DNA from: Limnanthes douglasii subsp. nivea
Taxonomy: Eukaryota > Streptophyta > Magnoliopsida > Brassicales > Limnanthaceae
Direction of reading: 5' to 3'
DNA: 64,000 bases
Assembly (NCBI GenBank): GCA_036936605.1
Contig: JAUPFV010000001.1
Span: 70,141,910 to 70,205,909, forward strand
The position numbers were made by a program, and so were the translations under genes. Below the pieces are notes generated by a model. That model had not been told where the DNA came from. It saw nothing but the letters and a program-made list of their open reading frames with translations, and did no database searches. This document shows, piece by piece, positions 22,380 to 34,480 of the stretch (position 1 is its first letter; each line of letters begins with the position of its first letter).

Positions 22380-23100
22380 TACCAAAATCATAAAAAAGAC
22401 TGAACCGCTGCTATAATATAATAACCATCGGTATACAAATTATGTATCGACGATATAGTTTTATACCGGTGGTATAAATTCCATATCATTGGTATATAAT
22501 CGTAGTTAATGATAATTTCTTTTTGGATTCTACACTTATGGTACAAGGATAACATACCAGCGGTATATGATTGCACCAGTGGTATAAAAGTCACATACCA
22601 CCGATGTGGTATCGTATTGACGGTGTGAAACTTTTACAATAGTAGTACACCGAGTCATTTTTTGTTCTTTTTAGTGTTTTTATGATTATACATTGACAGT
22701 ATAAGGAAACCATATCGTCAACGTAATTGTTGCCCCTACGATATAAAAATTGTGTACCGTCGGTGTAGTATCCTATCGGAAGTACAAATATTATACACCG
22801 ACTCAGTTTTTTTATCTATTTTTCAATACTTTTATGGATTCTATATCGACGGTATAAGGATACCATACCACTGATATAAATGTTGCACTGTTGGTATAAA
22901 AATTGCGTATCGTCGCTGTAGTTTCCAGCAACATTATAGAAATTTTACACCAGGTGCACCGACTCAATTATTGATCATTTTAAATATATTTTTGGATTCC
23001 ACGCTGACGGTATAAGAACACTATACCGCCGGTAGAATTTTTACATTGACAATATATAAATTATATACCGCCGGTGTCGTTTCTTACCAACATTATAGTT
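22380..23100. repeat. About 156-bp degenerate tandem array, four units
   Basis: Units are marked by a conserved TTTTGGATTCTA-like start at 22523, 22679, 22833 and 22990. Each is followed by CGACGGTATAAGGA and then several ACCGnCGGTGTA motifs. Those motifs are themselves near-palindromes. The units are diverged from one another. Confidence 0.75.
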
Positions 23101-23769
23101 AATTTTTATTTTTGGTATACATTATCTTTGTGTTTTATGTTTAATTTTATAGATTTAAGTAGGGTGATTTCAAATTTTTAATGCAACAAATAAAACTAAT
23201 ACATTCAATATATAGGAAATTGTGTACCTTGGAAGTTGTAAGTTTAAACTAACCAATTATATCTCATTGCATGAGATATGACAAAATTCAAAATTTTAGG
23301 GATGTGCTCGTCAGCAACAAACTGGATACCAAAGGGATATTGTCGATTAAATCCAATATTGACATAAAATAATTACATTGATATAGTTGTTACTACTAAC
23401 AAAATCCAACCTAATTTTTTTTCTATTTGAGACATCTGAGAGGGTGCACCTTGTAATAGGTAAAAGTTTAAACTAACTTTAATCGCCCTCAAATGCCCTA
23501 TAAAATGTATGATATAGTTAAACTGTGATGTGATCGTGATTCCCATCTTCGATATTTTCATCGAATTATCTTTAGTAGCAATATCTTCATAGTATTTTAC
23601 ACATCATGCAACATTTAATAATGCATACAGATCAATATATATATATCTTCATGTAAACGGTAGTAAAATCCATAAGGTCGTTGTAAAGAGAATCTTAAAT
23701 AAACTTTCATTCATGTTATGTGTAGTTTTTATAACACATGTGCAATTTGTACCGTCCACAACTTCCATT

Positions 23770-24800
23770 TTTTTCGTAACATTCTACTTATTCTAATAAA
23801 TTTTCTAAAATAGTATGTGAGGCGTCACCTCTAAGCTCAGAGTACACCTTATCGATAAAGTTATATTGGACTATAAGTCGATTCGTTTTAAATGTTGTTG
23901 TAATTTCGAGAAAATAATGCACTTTATCCTGAAACGACTAAAATTTATCTTTGCTCGTACCAATGAAATGTTTCAAGGTGGAATGAGTGCTCTCTAAGTG
24001 GTTAGTGGTTTGGTTAATAAAATGAAAGAACTTGTTAGTTTTCCACGTGATAAGTTTATCACAATAAGGCTTTAATCAACTTTCAATGTATATTGTTGCT
24101 TTCAGATAATCTTTGAAGTCACAAACCATTTCGTACTGATTGTTATTTAACGTGAATTCCATCTCAGACAATATTTTATTATTCCACACACGTAAAATAA
24201 CATTGAAGGCATCTTTATAATTCATGATTTTTTTAATTACATATGATGTTTGAGAGCCTTCACCAACGCTAAGTTTTTATTCTACAAAATGACTAACGGT
24301 TGTTCGATGAAGTTAGTTACCATTAAAAATTAGAAACATTCTAATATCCACTTGCAGTTGTCAACTTTCTCCTTAGACATAAACATAAATTCGATATAAA
24401 AATTCATCCTCGTACAAATGGCTCCAATGACTTCAAAAAATAAAACCCCATACCTTATTACCTTATGAGTATTATCCATTATTAGCACATTTAGAAACTC
24501 TCGTTATAAATCCAAACTAATTAAGTGTACAAAGAAAAGTCCAATGATGATATCACTTCCGTTTTCACCCAATCTACGCCATTCGTAATAATTAATATTT
24601 TTAGTCCACTTATTAAGTATTACAACTTTGAGCGATCGTCGTTCGGGATATTCCGTTGATTTACTTGAGCATTCTATACACTGCGCATGGAGGACAAATT
24701 TTAAGGCTCAACGTTTTCACTCCGCCCAAAATTTCTCGAGGACAGGTTCCCATTTCATTGAACTAAATACATATTTTAACCTTTAGTTAGAAAAGTGTCC
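23770..24800 (-). pseudogene. MULE transposase remnant, copy 1
   Basis: Read on the minus strand, 24590-24290 gives GENGSDIIIGLFFVHLISL and VLIMDNTHKVIRYG followed by FFEVIGAICTR, the core of the MULE transposase domain (compare DIFWAHPES, then DSTYKTNKYR and LLEIVG). Further down, 24060-23780 gives TTNHLESTHSTLKHFIGTSKD and LRGDASHTILENLLE, the typical post-core NRVESAHSTLK segment. Several stops and frameshifts interrupt it. A working enzyme would cut and paste Mutator-like elements; this copy is dead. Confidence 0.75.
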
Positions 24801-25510
24801 AAACTACAAATTACATTTATTGAAGTTCACAGTTTCATGATTGTGAACTGCGCATATGACCTTACCGGATCATGAGTCATAAGTTACCGTATGTTCTTTA
24901 AGCTTCAAAGGGCATTTACATTTCTTTGTTTTGGTATACTTCCTCTTAAGATTCTTTAGGTCTACCAATTTTGGATACGATTCGGCTCTCTCGCATTCAA
25001 ATAATAGTCTAGGAGTTTCGTGTTTTTTGTATTTTTGTGATATTTTTATATAAATGCTAAACCGTTTTATTTTATGGTTATTGTTACCCAATCAAACAAT
25101 TGTTGTTGCATATAGTAGAATTTCATGGTAAACAGATCACTATAATCGATATTGTATCCTATGGGTCTTCACTAGTATCCTTAACCTTCTATAATGATAA
25201 ATTATTAAAAATTGAAACTGTACATTAGGAAAAAGCTAATGATAAAAAGTTTAGTATGGTATACCTCTTGTACAACCTACCTACATCGACGATATAATTC
25301 CTCATTACCGATGGTATTAACGTGGTTATATCACTGGTGTCAAACATATTATCGGTGCCAAAATGTGAAAGGTATGGCGATACCAAACGGGTGCCAAAGT
25401 GAAAAGGACACTTGCGATCACATACTGACGGTACCAAAAACACTAGGATCATGAAAGACATTGGCGGTATATAGACTCTGTACTAGCGGTGTCAGTGTCG
25501 CGTACATTCA

Positions 25511-27189
25511 GTACATTACGATTTTTTAAATAAAAAAAATATGAAGATCTATTTTCTTTATTTTCTTAAACTAAATCTACCTAATTTATTTTCTCACAAC
25601 CTCTATATACAGACATTAACACCCATCATCCTTTTAATAACTATATCCCTTAATTTTTTACCTATGAACATCCCACCAATTTTCTTTACTTTAATTTCCT
25701 TCATTTATTACTTATATTAATTCTACTATCCACCAACCGTAACTCTACCTTCTTACATATTATGATCTTTAACCATGACTTCAATCAGTCTTAATGTCTC
25801 TCAATTATCAATGTCAAAGAAAGTTAGCATTTCTCTCAAGTACTCTACTTTTTTAAATACTCTACCTCTACATTGAAATTTCTCTCAATCGTTTAAAAAA
25901 TCATCTTCCTCTGTGTCAATTATCTGAAACCAGAGAAATATATTCCTTTTATGTTAAATACTCTTAATTTATGCCAATAGTCTCCATTGTCTCCCAACAA
26001 AATCTCTCTCAATCGAAGCTATGTAGCAGTTTTAAAAGATTCATTATCATCTCAATTATATGTAGTCATGTTTTTGTTTTGTTAATTTTTTTTGGATATG
26101 TTGTAATTTTGTTTAAGTGGCTTTTCAATAAAAGAATCCTACTTTCAAGCATCATTATTTGATTTGTTTAATGTATACTGGATAGTTTCGTTGGTTTTTT
26201 TTATAGACTGGATCGTTTCTTTGTGTTTCTTGATTATTTTTCTGGATTTTTTTATAGAATCGATCGTTTTAAAAAATCCTACTTATGTTTTCTAGATATA
26301 AGAACAATATCATTTTGTGAAATACTTATAGGATAAATTGGGTATTGTTACATGTTTTTTTGGTTAGTGTTAATATTTATATGTGTTCTTTTAATTGTTG
26401 TAAGTATTATCAAAAGTTTATATAAGTGATAAAAATGATGTTCTTCATACAAATTTTTAAAAGTTATAGATTTTTTTGTAAGTTTTTATTACTTATTTTA
26501 GTATATATCTACATTTTTTATCATATATCTCATATAAATATTGCATATATGCTATATTGTTTTTTCTTTTACTAATTTTATTTTATATTTTATGTGTTTG
26601 AAGTCTATTTTTAAAGGTGCAAAGACAACCCATATTATATTTCCAAATGTTTCTCATGTAAGTATTTATTGTAAGTATTACGTGTAAGTTTTTTTTATAA
26701 GAACATTTTTTTTATATCCAAAGACAACATAATTTTTCATGTAAGTATGTAAAACAATATAATACATTGAATATGGCAGTACTATTAGTTTATATTTGTA
26801 GATAGATCCTTCCAAAGTATATTTCATATCCAATAGTGTTTTTTTATAATTTTTCAAATTTGAAACATTTCTTATTTGAAAGGTTAATTTAGAATGGATG
26901 TAGAGATCATAATTCAATTAGATTAAATATTTAGTAGCAAGTAATAGAAATAATTATAATATTTCACTTTGATTATATGGATATTGTTGGAGGGTTTGTT
27001 TTAAAGCTATTTTAATTTCGTTATTTCGAAGTCCGGTAGAGGTTTTTAAGGTTATATATTGAACTCTGGTTAAAAATTTGTTTTAAGAATACATGTGGAA
27101 GTCTCGTTAGAGTTTGTTTTAAGGCTATATATTAAATGTTGATAAATTGTTTCTTATTGCATATATAAGAAAGTCATATTTCTTAGGGC
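25511..27189. other. AT-rich non-coding stretch
   Basis: No protein, LTR or tandem repeat could be recognised. Open frames are low-complexity. Confidence 0.5.
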
Positions 27190-27194
27190 CTCTC

Positions 27195-27440
27195 TCGAAA
27201 TCATAAGTTTTAAAAAACAATATTATATGATTTTGAAATAAGTCTTCGAAATCACGTGTTTTTTAATTTACTGACCTGTGATTCCAAGACAAACCCTCAA
27301 AATCACGTGCTTTTAAAAAAAATAGTCAAATAATTTTAAGACCATCTCGAAATCATGTTTTTTTATGTGATTCTTAGAGAGGTCCTCAGAATCACATGCA
27401 TTATTTTAAAAAAATATCAATTGATTCTGAGGCTAATGCG
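27195..27440. repeat. Degenerate tandem repeat, about 65-70 bp unit
   Basis: Three to four diverged units alternate an AAATCACGTG-like core with a TTTTAAAAAA stretch. They flank the second PMD remnant on the left and probably are terminal repeats of that element. Confidence 0.55.
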
Positions 27441-27599
27441 ATTTATTAATTTCATGAGTGTCATTTTTGTTTAATATTTTTAATATTGAGTTTATTCGTT
27501 CTGTAGCTTGGGACCTATAAAATTGTTAATGAGTGTCTTTCTAGGTTTTTAACCATCAACTACGGTGGTAAAAAACGAGATCTAGTTCTTTTTTAAGTT

Positions 27600-28310
27600 C
27601 ATGAACCTTCACCCATATCGAGAAAGCATAACAGGCGGGATGCCATGAAAGAACCATCTCCGAATCTTATGTTTATGCAATAACTTGATTCCAAAAATGA
27701 GGACCAAATTGAGGATGATCTTTGAATTTAAGAGGTTGATAAGGAAGTATTGTTATTGAGATGTCCTCACATATGTCATTATAAAGGTTTTACGAACCAT
27801 ATCGCATATCACGTCTATCATGGCCGGTTAAGAATAATTATTTGTTTGTTGTACTTTACTTTTTATTGATTCTTTTCTACTATGGGCTAATGTACCAATT
27901 AATTTTTGTAGAAAAAATGGGGATGTCCTTTGCGTTTTTTCTTCGTTAGAACTACGGTAAAGGATTGGAAGTGGACCAAATATGATAGAGTAAAGGACAT
28001 TTTTAGTGCCATAATATTCGGGCAATTATTGGATACCCTTCACATTTGGTGTCATCATAATACATCATTTCACTTCTCATTTAACGAAATGATAATTATG
28101 TTCATTGATATAGCCATTATTCTCGGGTTACAAATAGAATGAAGGCTAGTAGAACTGGGGAGAAACAACGATCATGATGTTTCTGCCAGATTGGTACGTG
28201 ATATTCTCAGAGTGCTATTACCATATGTTACAATGAAGCTCGAATCCTGTAAAGGTGTTAGTATTAGGATGACCTGGCTTATATATTGTTTTTATGACGA
28301 GCGTTTTTAG
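27600..28310 (+). pseudogene. Plant mobile domain (PMD) protein remnant, copy 2
   Basis: The longest open stretch is 27930-28142. It reads KDIFSAIIFGQLLDTLHIW, then FHFSFNEMIIMFIDIAIILGL, a degraded version of the PMD signature (TFHLPFGEMTITLDDVAILLGL). Upstream, in another frame, is VLLLRCPHICHYKGFTNH. Downstream, after a stop, RLVRDILRVLLPYV and IRMTWLIYCFYDERF fit the next part of the domain. It is closer to the consensus than copy 1 but still broken. Confidence 0.65.
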
Positions 28311-28879
28311 GATGTAAGTCATTGATTAAGAGACATTGATATTGATCGATGTGCGCAAGCTTATATATTATATCTTTTTGGCTCATGCAATTTTATGCAT
28401 TGATATTAGCGAGTCTTATATACAATGATGATGTTTATTGATGATGTATGGTATTTATGTTATGACGTATACATATTATGTATGTTTTATGTTGGAGATA
28501 TGTTTTATGCTTTAATTTATGGTTTAAATTTTAATTTCGTTATCTTAGTTAGAGTACTAAGTGGTTTATGAAATTGTTTAAAAAACTAAAATACATAATC
28601 CAGAGGGTTACCCCTAGAATTATGTATTTTTTATAACAAAAAACAACACATAATTCCAAGGGTGGCCATTCAGAATTAAATGTTGCATCATAATGTATAT
28701 TTATAGAAGGTTTACACATACTTACGAGGGCGATGATCTTATAATGAGGTGTTTTTTAAACATAATAAATATATAATTTTGATGGTGACCTAGAAGTTAA
28801 ATGTGTTTAAAAATAATAATATACACATAATTCTAAAGGTATCACTCATTATGTTTGAAAAGTGTTTTCTCCCTCTTGG

Positions 28880-30150
28880 TTGAATTGATGTTAGCTTATT
28901 TTATATATCTAACTTTAGTCTTCACCTTCGCGACATATAGAATGACTTCAGTTTTTCCAGATTCAAGTACTTCATGAATTTTTCTTATGATATGTAGTCT
29001 ACAATCGTGATCGTAACCCCAAATTAGAGAATTAACCGTTATTATTTATTCCTCAATAAAATCATCTTCTTTATATTCGATGTGCTTCAACAATTTTTAA
29101 CGGTTTTCACCTCTTGACGACCATGCTTGCATCAAATATACATTTTTGTATTATTATAAAATCAACCTCACATGCGCAAGAAAACCATAAGTGCTTCTAA
29201 TAACACATCCGTATTTTACTTTATCACTCCTTATCTTTCTAGCGCTCTCGTATTTCTCTGCTAAAAGTTTAAGGTTAAGTTCTGGCGTGGAAAGTCTAAC
29301 AATCTCAAATACCTAAGTATCATACTCAAATTGAGAGATTAATGTACTTTTTTTAACGATGCTTTTATATTTGAGGTAATGTATCCTTATTTTATATAAT
29401 TTATGTTTTAGTTTAACTTGCTTATGCTATCCGAATAAACAATTATATCCCAAGACTTTCGAAATTCATCGAATACAATTCATTTGCAAAGAAATTCTTA
29501 TTCTTTGTATATTTTTTATTATCTGCCATCCATATTTTCTTACAAACCATATTCCTCCATGCTAATTCTATATATGTCACTATAATATTAGGTAAAATGC
29601 AACGATTATCCTCCACCAGCAACCACAAATGATCTAATACCCACGTGTAATTGTGAACCAAAACATAAATATGATGCAAAATGTGATGTTGGTTGATGTA
29701 ACACTAACAATCTCAACCAATGATCTTGTATCTTTTCGTCTTGTATGTATTATCTATAATAAGGACCTTAGGAAATGTCTTTAGAAGATTGATAGACGTC
29801 AAATGTATAAAAAATAATTCAGTGATTATGTGACATCCATCACTTCTCGTTTTATTTCATTCAATGTAATTATTCTCCTTTATCATACCCAATAAATACT
29901 AAATATGTGACTGGTAATATTTCTTCAATATGCGTTTTTTTTTCTAACATTATAAATGTTACGCATATTGGACATGTCATGAAGATTAAGCTCATTTAGC
30001 GCGGGTAAAATATTCCAAGAAACGACACCATATATAGATAATTCCTTCGTAAAATTTCCTTCAACTCTAGTAGGTTTTCTCACTTGAGGGGATCATTCTA
30101 AATACTCGAATGATGGGTGATTATGCATTCACTATTCAACTGTACAAAAT
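28880..30150 (-). pseudogene. MULE-like transposase remnant, copy 2
   Basis: On the minus strand, 29350-29080 reads STPELNLKLLAEKYESARKI and YGCVIRSTYGFLAHVRLI, then WSSRGENR. This resembles the C-terminal part of plant MULE proteins (GCVIRTTHGLPCACEL, then a Trp-rich segment). Before it, 29679-29443 holds NIIVTYIELAWRNMVCKKIW. The catalytic core is not clearly visible, so the call rests mainly on the C-terminal motif and on the matching arrangement of the first element. Confidence 0.45.
29528..29560 (-). repeat. 33-bp exact match to 31598-31630 (inverted)
   Basis: The reverse complement of this stretch is identical over 33 bp to 31598-31630 (begins ATGGAGGAATATGG, ends AAAATATGGAT). Sequence around it is not obviously alike. 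Confidence 0.9.
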
Positions 30151-30700
30151 CATAACTCACCATCGACAAGATGAGCTTTAAGTTTAAAAATGTAAAAAAA
30201 AGAAAGAATTATGTCTGACTTTCTTCTCTTCATAGTATGTGTCTTTGGTTTTGCCCTAAGCTTTTCAAATAACTTCCAAGCATAAAACAAGCGATGAGTA
30301 TTCCCGTGTTTTTCATAATATGAGTCTACTTTCCGTTAATGAATATTTTAAATTTTTATCAACACTCTCTATCCATATCGTAAGTTCGGATCTCATGTAG
30401 TGCGCATGCATGGTTAATAAATGAGTTCAATCATGATATATAATGTTTTACGAAACAATTTCAGAAGACCAAGTAATTTTAGGTTCCTAAATTATAAAAA
30501 CATATAGTGTTAATTAAAGATAAGACATTTTTTATAAAACAACTATTTCTGAAACCGTAACTCATAAATAGATTTTAAAAAAAAACAAACGAAACCTATT
30601 TCCAATGGTGCCGGAATCATTTGATTTTTTGCTAAACAACTGATTCCGAGGGCCTGACTCATAATCACGTATGCAAAATCAAGAATTTGAAAATAGGTTT

Positions 30701-32639
30701 TTTTTATTATCGGAATTTTGATGTTTAATGAATGTAATACTTAAAAAATATATTAAAATACATTGTTGGTGGTTTAAGTGGTGTTCTCTGATGTTGATTC
30801 TTTGTTTTTTTCTATTAGATTTTAGTTATTTTTTTAAATTTTTAGAGTTTCATTTTAAAAGTTTATGAATATAGTTTGGGTTCACTAGAAAAAATTTAAG
30901 TGTGTGTAGAAATAAAAGTGAAGATAAAAAATTGACAAAAATAATAAATTGAAAATCGAAAAAAAAAGACAAAATAACAAAAATAAGGGTTAATTTTTTG
31001 TTTAGAAATTTATTCATGAAAAAAAACAGCAAAAACACATCCTTTTCGAGTTTTAATATATAATTTTTTGTTAATTTTCCAAGAATTGAATTTGTTAATA
31101 TATTATTTTTTTGTTGGTTATAACTAAAATTTATGTTAATTTTTTTAGAAGTTTGAATTGGTTAGTATATCATTTTTTTATTGGTTATAATTAAAATAAG
31201 ATATGATTAAAGTCGAAAATAACAAACTCGATTATTTCTAATCTAAGATGAAGTATTCGATATCAATTTTATAGTTATCACAAACCAAAATAAGTCTAAA
31301 TAAACAACATGTGTAATGCATAAAATGAAATTAGAATTTTCTAAAGAGAATGGGCTTTTAGAGAGAGAAAATATCATCTCTTTAGAATCCTAGACCCGTC
31401 AATAATTATTTTTAGACGATTCAATCCCTTTTTTTATAATCAGATTTTTTTTTGGAGTTTTAAATCTAAAGTTTATCCATTCCTCTTTTTTCGAGTTATC
31501 GTCGTCTTTTTTATAAATTTTATGTTTCTGTTTGTTTCATCTTCCTACTTTATGGATTTCATAGCTTTGGTTTTCCCTTCATATAGTCGTTATAGGAATG
31601 GAGGAATATGGTTTGTAAGAAAATATGGATCGTCGGTGGCTGCTGCTTGACCGAATCTGTACGAGGTATTTGGTTGTCCAGCGACTCCTGTGAGCGGGGA
31701 TCGATAAGTATCACAATGGTTGTAGACTTTATTGGTCGTGGTTTCACCGTGAAGGTGCATGCACTAGTAAAACATACGTTATTCGCGCAGTACTCTTTGA
31801 TTTGAAGTCTGACGATAGTTTCCATTAGATCTGGCCCGATCTATCTTTTATATATTTTCGGAGTAATTGATGTTTAGTTTTTCTGTTGTATTTAGGCGCT
31901 GAAATCTGTGTAGGTTGTATTTGTTTTGTATTTAGGAGCTGGAAATCTGTTTCCATTATATTTCTGATGTATTTAGATGCCGAAATCTTTATCGACGGTA
32001 ATTTTTAGATGTCAGAATCTGTTTCCGCTGTTTGTCTATTGGTTCGGATATATTGTATTACACCGGAGATCTTTTTATTATAAATTTAATATTTTTGAAA
32101 AACAAATTAAAAAATTATGTATTGTAATTTTTGTGCACTGTTAGAAAGTTATCTCCTGAGTCATTGGTGGTTAAAACCTACATTAATAAATTATAAAGAT
32201 AACAATATATATATATATATATATATATATTACTTTGCTAATAAAAAGATTTATGAGAATATAAATATAATCAAATTCAGTTTCAACGTTAATGCATGTA
32301 AACAAATTAAAATTCATCAATTCACACCCATATAATAAACATATATCCATAAAAAAAAATATACAGATCCTTTTAATTTAACAATACCTACTAATTTATA
32401 AAATTAAGAATAAGTTTGTCGTGATATTTGATAAGAGATTTTTTTTACACCAAACCATCATTTACAACTCATCTATAGATTAAATATATTTTTAAAAATA
32501 AAAATCAGCTGAATAACATATTTCTTTTTAACAGTCATTTATTTTATGAAAAATTGGATTATTATTTTTTCATTTAGAAAAACAATAAGTATTTTTTTAA
32601 TATTTTACAATTTTATAAAACACTCAATATTTTTATCGG
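30701..32639. other. AT-rich stretch with short repeats
   Basis: It contains a degenerate 68-bp direct duplication near 31083-31197 (TATTTTTTTGTTGGTTATAA and TCATTTTTTTATTGGTTATA cores), the 33-bp match at 31598-31630, and an AT dinucleotide run at about 32204-32231. No gene was recognised. Confidence 0.5.
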
Positions 32640-34480
32640 TTTCAATTGTGTCTACAAATCTCTTGACAGGTGGATATTGCTTTCCTTTTTTTACTATGCT
32701 AAAACTGCACTTTTAGTTGCTGATTCCAATATGTGCTTGTCTGCCGGCATTATGGTTTATTTGGCAGGCTTTTCAACACCACCCCTTATACACCTTTATT
32801 ACATGCAAGTAGGAACATATGAAAAGTTAAAGACCCATATCATCCTCGTATTTTTAAGCATGCCTCATTTTAATTTTTTTAATATCTTTATCACAACGTC
32901 AAATAACCTTTCAGCTTCTTCAAGATGTGACAATGACATTCAAAGTAAATTATCATATTTGTCACAAGTGGGAACCTCTCGATCAATGGGTTTGATAGGT
33001 CTATTATCTTCGTAAAACTAAGTCACCTTTAATCATCCCTCTACATTCTTAACAAAAAAGATTTCAATAACATCAGTGAAAAGCCCTCAACCGCCCAAAT
33101 ATCCTCTTTCAAGTCCAGCAAAATTTGTAAGTTGATCCCCGAAATTCCTCTTTTATTGAAGTGGAAATAAAATTTTTTAAAAAGTTTAATCTTTCTTATA
33201 TAGAGGAAGGATATTTTCTTAAATAAAAATACGGGAAAATTTAGCTCAAACTAGGTGATCGTAATTTAAAAAATTTCCATAATAATGTTAAGTCTCACAT
33301 CATTCATAGTAAAATCATTTCTATCAATGATCTCGTCGGCAACCCTTGCACTTTCTCCCAAAGCGTTGCTAATATTTTTGTTAACCATTTTTCCAACCTC
33401 TTTGGACAAAAGTTCTTTATTTAGATATCACAACTTGTATCGTATTAACAAACTTATTACTACCGAACTCAGTCACTCGGATAAGGCCCATATGATATGC
33501 CTCATGAACAATGATGATATTAAAATTACCCTCTTTAATATTGACAATAATAAATCTCATGGTCCATACAGTTTTAGCTCAAGTTTTTTTAAATCCTCAT
33601 AGTCAATAAAACCTAACGAAATATGTAAAGTAGTTTATCACTTCTTCACTAATAGATGTATGGATTTAAATTGGAATAAAACCCAAATCAGTCTCACCTT
33701 CTCATCTCCATCTAATTTTAGACTCATTGCCTGTTGTAACGTAACTTACAAAGTCATCTCTAAAATCCTTGCAACCAAAATAAATGACTCTATATGTTAT
33801 ATATTTTAATCATATAAATCGTCTTATAATCATGGCCATAACATCTAAGACAATATCTTTATTTCTTAAAACTTCTAACTTATTTGACGCTTCTTTTGGT
33901 CGGGCTCCAAAATGAAAATTTCTAGCACCAAAGTAGTTTGGAATAAACTTCCATGGCCTTTGTGTGAGGAAAAACTTAGGATAATAGACCTTAAGGTATA
34001 GAATTAAGCAGTCACCCTTAGACATATCTGGTCCATATTGAGTAGTTCAAGAACTCTAATATGTTGTGATTGGATTCATTCCAAGAAGTTAAAAAATAAT
34101 AAATTTTGGAACCTCTCTATAGTTTCCTCTTTTATTTAAGGATATAATGAAATTATCAACCTTAGAACTATCATCATTAACTTATATAGATCTTAAAAAA
34201 ACGATAACTCCACCCATATATAGTATGACCCCTATCACGGTCCTTGATTGTGTGATTTCCAATAGCTTTATGGAATCGATCAACCACCTCTTGATTGAGT
34301 GATCATGCTCTCGCATTATCTAGGATGACTCAAGATTTAAGCTTACCTTTTGGCAACTTACCCAAGTGTAGAATCAATTTTTTTTTCTATAAATAATATA
34401 AAAATTTGTGAACAAAGTGACCAAATTGCCAGCAACAGGTTAGATAGATCTTATAGTGAAAGTGAAATGAGTGAAAATTT
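32640..34480 (+). mobile_element. LINE retrotransposon remnant
   Basis: A likely end of the endonuclease (LDRWILLS) comes first. Then 33310-33420 reads ISINDLVGNPCTFSQSVANIF followed by VNHFSNLFGQKFF, the usual linker before the reverse transcriptase. 33520-33780 reads NNKSHGPYSFSSSFFKSS, then FRLIACCNVTYKVISKILAT, matching the LINE motifs KSPGPDG and FRPIACCNVxYKVISKILA. A large internal deletion follows, then 33890-34230 shows the zinc-finger-like C-terminal region (KVVWNKLPWPLCEEKLRI, WIHSKKLKNNKFWNLSIV). It is a non-LTR element that would copy itself by target-primed reverse transcription; this copy lacks the YxDD region. Confidence 0.65.

Larger units (their letters stand above)
19900..25510. 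mobile_element. Degraded DNA element with PMD (+) and MULE transposase (-)
   Basis: Short GGCGGTGTA / TACCGCC-type inverted motifs occur at the left end (19935-20060), in an internal array (22380-23100) and at the right end (25260-25510). Between them lie a plant-mobile-domain ORF on + (20650-22020) and a Mutator-like transposase on - (23770-24800), tail to tail. The shared motif in the three places is the main reason for treating it as one element. Exact ends and a target duplication were not found. Confidence 0.5.
27190..30700. mobile_element. Second degraded element with PMD (+) and MULE-like (-)
   Basis: The arrangement repeats that of 19900-25510. Short repeats around AATCACGTG / GAATCA occur at the left (27195-27440), similar AATTCnnAGGG repeats lie in the middle (28590-28860), and a related block (ATTCCGAGGG, ATCACGTATG) lies at the right (30600-30700). 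Between them are a PMD remnant on + and a MULE-like remnant on -. The terminal motifs differ from the first element, so it belongs to another family. Confidence 0.45.

Noticed and set aside
22380..23100. CRISPR-like repeat array
   Set aside because: This is plant nuclear DNA. The units are contiguous and diverged, without unique spacers, and no cas genes are present.
32117..32335. 72-residue open frame over the AT run
   Set aside because: Its core is an Ile-Tyr repeat from the AT dinucleotide run, so it is not evidence of coding.
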